From positions 8,667,054-8,731,053 of the forward strand of contig OU015529.1 in assembly GCA_907165065.1 (NCBI GenBank): a DNA stretch of 64,000 nucleotides, read 5' to 3'. The translations under genes and the position numbers were made by a program. Every line of letters starts with the position of its first letter. Position 1 is the stretch's first letter. Positions 58,829 to 64,000 of this stretch are shown in pieces. This DNA is from Caprimulgus europaeus (taxonomy: Eukaryota; Chordata; Aves; Caprimulgiformes; Caprimulgidae). Below the pieces are notes generated by a model. That model had not been told where the DNA came from. It made no database searches and was given only the letters and a program-made list of their open reading frames with translations.

Positions 58829-59351
58829 AATCCTCACCCCTTAAACACAGGTTTTCTTGCTTCACATCACTGTTCCCCACACAACCACAAGTTCTGAAGT
58901 CCCACAGCCAACACCTCCCATGGCAATCAGATTTTATCAGTAATAATTTTTTGCTGCTATCAAGGCTAAGGAAAAAGGCAAAACTAGAGAAGGACTAGAG
59001 AGTGGAAAATCCTGATGAAAGAAAAGATGAACCCAGTGGAAAAATGGGACATACTAGGGGAAGATGAGCCTTTCATACTGCATCCAGGGCTATGCTTTCC
59101 CTGTATTCTTTGTCCTTTCCCTTTATCTGGCTGACTTCCTAAGGGTTAAGCCATCTTTGTTAGGAGGAAGGTAAAACTGTCCTAAATGTCTCCAGAAATC
59201 TGCTTGCCTATTAGTAATTCCCTGGTGACAATGTAAAGAAAATCAAACACTAGACTTCACATCCTGAGCAAGCCTGGTTATGCATATTTAATAAAAGGAA
59301 ACATACTATAAGATAAAAATGGGTGTCCATGGAAACTGCATATCTATCTTT

Positions 59352-59367
59352 AAAAAAAAAAAAAGAA
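59352..59367 (+). repeat. Poly-A tract
   Basis: A run of 13 A is followed by GAAACAAACCAACC. It is simple sequence. Confidence 0.8.
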
Positions 59368-62300
59368 ACAAACCAACCCCACATTAAATTTTATGTTTTA
59401 CTTTCTTTCACATACATTCTCCCTCTACTCTTTTTGGTGTTATGTATTGACTGTCAGAGATATTCACTTCCTGACTGTTATTTTCACATCCATGGGATGA
59501 TCTCAGCATTGTAGAGCACTGAGATCTGTCATGTACTGTACACAGTTAGGGCTGCACAGAGACTTTTCTGCACTAGGCAAACATGGGCTGCAAAAAAGCA
59601 CTGAGCAGGATGGCTTGCCCCTAGGATTTAGAGTTCTTTAGTAATTTTTTGTAAGGGGTTAGATGAGGGGAGAACAAACTAAACCAAAATAAAACTGCCT
59701 GGGCAAGCCAGAAGCAGTCTGTGCTCTGCAAGGAGGGGAGGGGGAACTGTGCTCCCAGCTCTCACTCCTCCCTGTCCTCACACTCCTCATGTACAGTTGA
59801 GAGACGAGAAGTATGGGTACATATCTCCCTATGGGGACATGGGATCATCCATGGGTGATTTCCAGAGGCTAGCCTGAGCCCCTGGTGCTGTAACAGTTCA
59901 AAGCTACAACCAGCAGCTGTTCTACTGCTTTATAAGGGGTAGCTGAATTGCAGCTCTGAAAGCTGGGGTTCAAGTTCAGGACAGAGTGTAGAGCGCAATG
60001 AGGGGATCAACAAACACTGAATCGTCTTGCGGTTCTCTCAGCTCCAGCCACCAGAGCATTGCCCAGCATCATGAAATGCTCAATAAGCCTCTTTGTTCAC
60101 AGCACCAGCTGCTAGGCACTGTGAAGAGAGTTGCAGTAAGCAGTGGCTTGCAAGAGATGCATGTGCAGAGACAGACAGCAAGAGAGCTCTGTTACAATTA
60201 GCACAGGATATGCAATCAAATTTTTATCAAAATGAAAGCAATAGTTGGCTTCCTCAACTTTTTACCTTTATCAAAGAAGCAAATATGCCAACTCTGCCAG
60301 CTGGCTACAGTACAGCTCTGGGAAAATGGTGGGATGTACACAGTGGGCCATACTGAGTGATACATCAAGGCACCACCTAACTGGTGGTGTTAATAAAGGT
60401 CACCATGGAAAACTTGACCTCCCCCAGTCTGTTTACATATGGAGTCCCACTGTAAAAATTGCCTTAGCACTCAGGAACTTTGAGGATCAGGACCCTACCA
60501 AAGAAATGCCTGTGGTAGGATCGTGAGTTATCACCTTATTGCCATTGTTTCCATTAGAGTCACCATTTTCTCCTCTTCAGTAACCAGGTAATTAAATTCG
60601 GCCCCGCTGCATTTTTCTTTTTTTAATAGCAATGAGGAATTTCCACAGTGGGATCAGACATTTAAACAAAGAGCAGCAGTTTCTCACCTTACTCTGCAGA
60701 ATGCTGACAAACCCAACCTCTACCCTCCTCCTCCTCACATCTCTGCACACACTCATTTTCTAACTGCTGCCTTTCATTTAACTTGCTCTTAGGGAAAGAC
60801 TTCCCAAAGGTTTTAGTTGCCCAATTACTAGACAAACATAACCACACACAGCTAAGCTAATGCAAATAGATTCTCTGCTCCTTCATACACTACACTTGCT
60901 TGAGGCTTTACTATGCATTCATAAGCAAATTCTGTTTCCTCCCTCCTTCCCTCCTGTGTTCACCTTGAACTAGAGAGGAGCTTTTATGCCATTCCCTTGT
61001 TACCATACTAAGCATCCATAAATTCATCCCACTGCTTGATTCTCCTCACATTCCTGAAACTAAGCGCCTGCAAACTCTGCACATTGCAAGTCCACTCCAG
61101 CAGGTAGAGTCACTCAGGAACAGACCTACAAGCCCATGCAGCAATGCTGGCATTGTCCACATCATCCTGTTGTGAAGTTCAGATCTCTGACTTTCTGCAC
61201 TCCTGTTCAATAATAATCTAAGTCTGTATGATCCTGGTACAGAAGACGACCTGGACAAGGCACCCATATGTGAAACCTGCACTCAAAGGCTTTCATGCCT
61301 GATATCCACCACCATATGTCTAGACAAGGCTGATTAATAAGGCCTGCACAAGCAAAGCACATTCTGTTAGTAGCATGCATCTTCATGTACTCCATGGCAT
61401 AAGCAGGACACATACACTTCTCATTTTTAATAGGATGATTCCACTGTACTTAACCAGCCACACTGGCAGCTTACAGCCTGCAGCCCTTTCAGCTCCTCTG
61501 AAAGATTAACTGCACAAGTGGAGGGGTGTCCAAGAATGGGCTCCGGTGCAAATTTCACATGGTCACAGTCACTACCCACAGCATTTTCAGTCTAAAGATA
61601 AAGTGTGCTCCTAGACCATGGTTTCACAAGTGGTACTTTTTCACTGTGTGTGGGGATTTGAGTGCATGAGTAGATTACATATCGCTGTAGTCCTCCTGCC
61701 AAGTAGAGCAGGCCATGGACTCACCAGAGAGTGACACCTTTGATCCGTGGTCTTGCCCAAAATTTTGCAATTTTGCATAGCCTGAGGATTATCAACAGTG
61801 TAGTAACTGAAGAGGAGGTGCACAGAGTACAGGAAAGTGGGTGAAGTGTGCTGACATGATGATAGCTGAGCACTGGAGGTCATGGTGCAGGGGGCACAAG
61901 CCAGCCAGATCGGTATGCCAGGAAATACACAGCACCTCTAGAGGAACACCAACATGGGCTCCCAGTGAGGACAGCATTTCTGGCCATAGAATTAATGTAT
62001 GTCAGCAAAGGAAAGAGCACAACATTTCTGATGAGAGCTAGCAGTTGTCTTCTTCTAGCTCTTCCTTCCCTGCTGCAGCCTAGTGCATGAGACCACCCAT
62101 AGGCCATACAGACTGGCCTGTCCTAGGACCATGGGCGTGATGAGTCCTGGAAGCCTACGGGAAACAGCTCATCAAATGCTTCTATAAAGCTTGCAATAAC
62201 AGTTATGCTCAAGTAAACATGACAGGTAAGGAGGATGAATGACAAGGAGGAAAGGAAGAACTGTATTATGTAGTCAGCAGCAAGGCTACAATAACACACA

Positions 62301-64000
62301 TGAAACTGCTTGGAACCAAGAATTTTGGACTATGGGTCAGTCAGGACACCTCATTCCACTTATTATTCCATTTACTCCTTTTTTACATCTGTTTTGTTCC
62401 CAGCACCAGGCTCTATATGGCTTGCCAAGGGTAAGTACTAAATATATATCTCCCTGTCAGGGTAAGAAATGGGTTAAGCAAGCTTAAAGTGGGCTTGTTC
62501 TCCAACTAGCATCTGTATGCCCTAATAAAGTCAGATAACTGTATTACTGGGGTAGCTTGAAAACAGACAAAATCTGCTTTCTGTTTTTGCTAAATCCACA
62601 GCTAAATGATTTTTGAGGGGGATGTTTTCATGGGAGATAAAAGACTAAAATCAATGATAGGACTGTCTGAAGACTGAAGTTTCATTTTATCTCCACAAAA
62701 AATCAGGAGTCAGCTATTCCAGTCACTCTCTATTAAGTTTTGGTTCAAAAATGTCACTTGTACTCACAGCAGTGCTGAAAAGACTATTTATCTGAATCCA
62801 ACTGTAGCATAAAGATTCTCTTGGAATCTTTTGTTTATCAAATTAGATAAGCATACATAAGTAATGCTGTTTATTACAAGAAAGCACTTGTAGATGATAT
62901 GAAACCCAAACTATGATATGTGACAAAATTTAATAATGGTAACTATAAATTATTATGAGAATGACATGAGGCCTAAAGATAACACATATATGAACTCAGA
63001 TATCAATCTGTGGTTTAGGGAATTTAGGAGGAAAGTGCCTGACAGTTCAAAAAGAAAAATTACTATCTCTTCCAAACACTTTTTGAGAACTGCAAAAACA
63101 GTTTAATCTTCTAAAATTATGAACTTTACTGTTTAACCATGGTGATGGGTCTGAATCACATCTAAGTCTAAATAAGAACTCTGAGAAGTGAGAGAGTAGT
63201 ACAAGATGGAAATGAAAGATTTCACAGTCTAAACGGATATATATTACACTGTTTTACCTTCCTGATTGTGCACTACTGTGCCATCTTTTCCAGAAATACC
63301 AGTTTTTATAAAAAGCCACCAAAGACTTGATTTTAGCACAGGCAACCAGACAGGCAGCTGGCCATGGTTCCTCAGTTCTGGATTTATCTGGCCACTAGAC
63401 CCAAAGAAGAGCTAACAAGACTGAAGCAACATGGTGGTCTACAATAATTGGGTGACTAGAATTGATGGTCCTTGATGTGCTACTCCGAAAATCCTAATTT
63501 ACCAATCAGTCATCCTTTGCAGCTGGCTGTCCAGAGACTCCTGCAAGAGGAATTAGGGTTAACTATTTCTATCTAGACACTATATTCTTTAAATACAGAT
63601 CTAGCGGTAAAGCACAACTAAGAAGAAATGAACCCCGGCTCATTTTCTCTTTACAACTAACTTCTTTTATAAAAAGCTTAGCCTCCAGTTCAGGTAAGCC
63701 TTTAATTGTATGCTTAACTTTAAGTATGTGCTTACTGTCAATGGGACATATGGGTAAGTATGAAACTGTGTTTCATTGAGTAGGATAAGTTACCACAAAC
63801 ATTTAAATGTTTTGCTGAACTGAGGCCCTGGCAAAAAGAAAAAGAAAAAGCATTTAATAGGATATTGAAAAGAAATAGGTTCCTATTATCAGTTGGTAAA
63901 ACCAGTATTTTAAGTTTTTTCTCCTCGCCGTTATAATTATATCAGTAACTCACTTCTGTTCATCCTAGAAGAAAAGATTTCTTTGAACGTTAATTGAAAT

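Larger units (their letters stand above)
55491..64000. other. Intergenic DNA with no recognised gene
   Basis: The right end of the window shows no recognisable exon on either strand. I looked on the minus strand for the conserved C-terminal exon of ATRNL1, expected by synteny to face GFRA1, and did not find it. Simple repeats are listed separately. Open frames of up to 93 codons have no domain. Confidence 0.55.

Noticed and set aside
58830-58880. Minus-strand sequence with a stop context resembling the ATRNL1 C-terminus (TTAAACACAGGTT on the plus strand)
   Set aside because: Only a dozen bases fit. The preceding codons do not match the conserved attractin-family tail and the frame is off by one, so it is coincidence.
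1-64000. CRISPR arrays, bacterial operons, prophage, plasmid features or rRNA/tRNA genes
   Set aside because: None seen. The sequence is vertebrate nuclear DNA with splice sites and CR1 repeats.
1-64000. Endogenous retrovirus or LTR element
   Set aside because: No paired LTRs, primer-binding site or retroviral coding remnants were recognised by eye. A repeat-library search could still reveal diverged solo LTRs.

Overview
This is vertebrate nuclear DNA, most likely from a bird. It is AT-rich, shows no CpG island by eye, and has very few interspersed repeats. The repeats that can be recognised are CR1 LINE fragments: a clear one on the minus strand near 39.6-39.9 kb with the usual avian 3' end, an older plus-strand copy near 8.2-8.4 kb, and two weaker relics near 17.7-18.1 kb. 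A MIR-like SINE relic lies at 41.2 kb. I cannot name the species.

Only one gene can be supported: the 3' end of GFRA1 (GDNF family receptor alpha-1) on the plus strand. Bases 1-16758 are the downstream part of a long intron, with no further GFRA1 exon found. A 57-base exon (16759-16815) follows, then a 1973-base intron, then the terminal coding exon (18789-18950). Together the exons encode the last 72 residues: the hydrophilic tail after the cysteine-rich domains and a hydrophobic GPI-attachment signal. The 3' UTR starts at 18951. It may end at a proximal poly(A) signal (19839) or run to a mRNA-like end near 26.6 kb.

From about 26.7 kb to 64 kb I see no gene. The stretch holds CR1 and MIR relics, homopolymer and short tandem repeats, small inverted repeats, and some AT-rich blocks that look like candidate non-coding regulatory elements. 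From conserved vertebrate order I would expect ATRNL1 in tail-to-tail orientation beyond the right edge, but none of its exons was recognised here.

The open reading frames in the intron and intergenic DNA (up to about 170 codons) have no recognisable domains and are probably chance. I did not find a new biological system. The observations most worth checking are the symmetric 57-base GFRA1 exon, the extent of the 3' UTR, the POU-octamer tandem repeat at 6.3 kb, the AT-rich palindrome block at 21.3 kb, and a few perfect hairpins.
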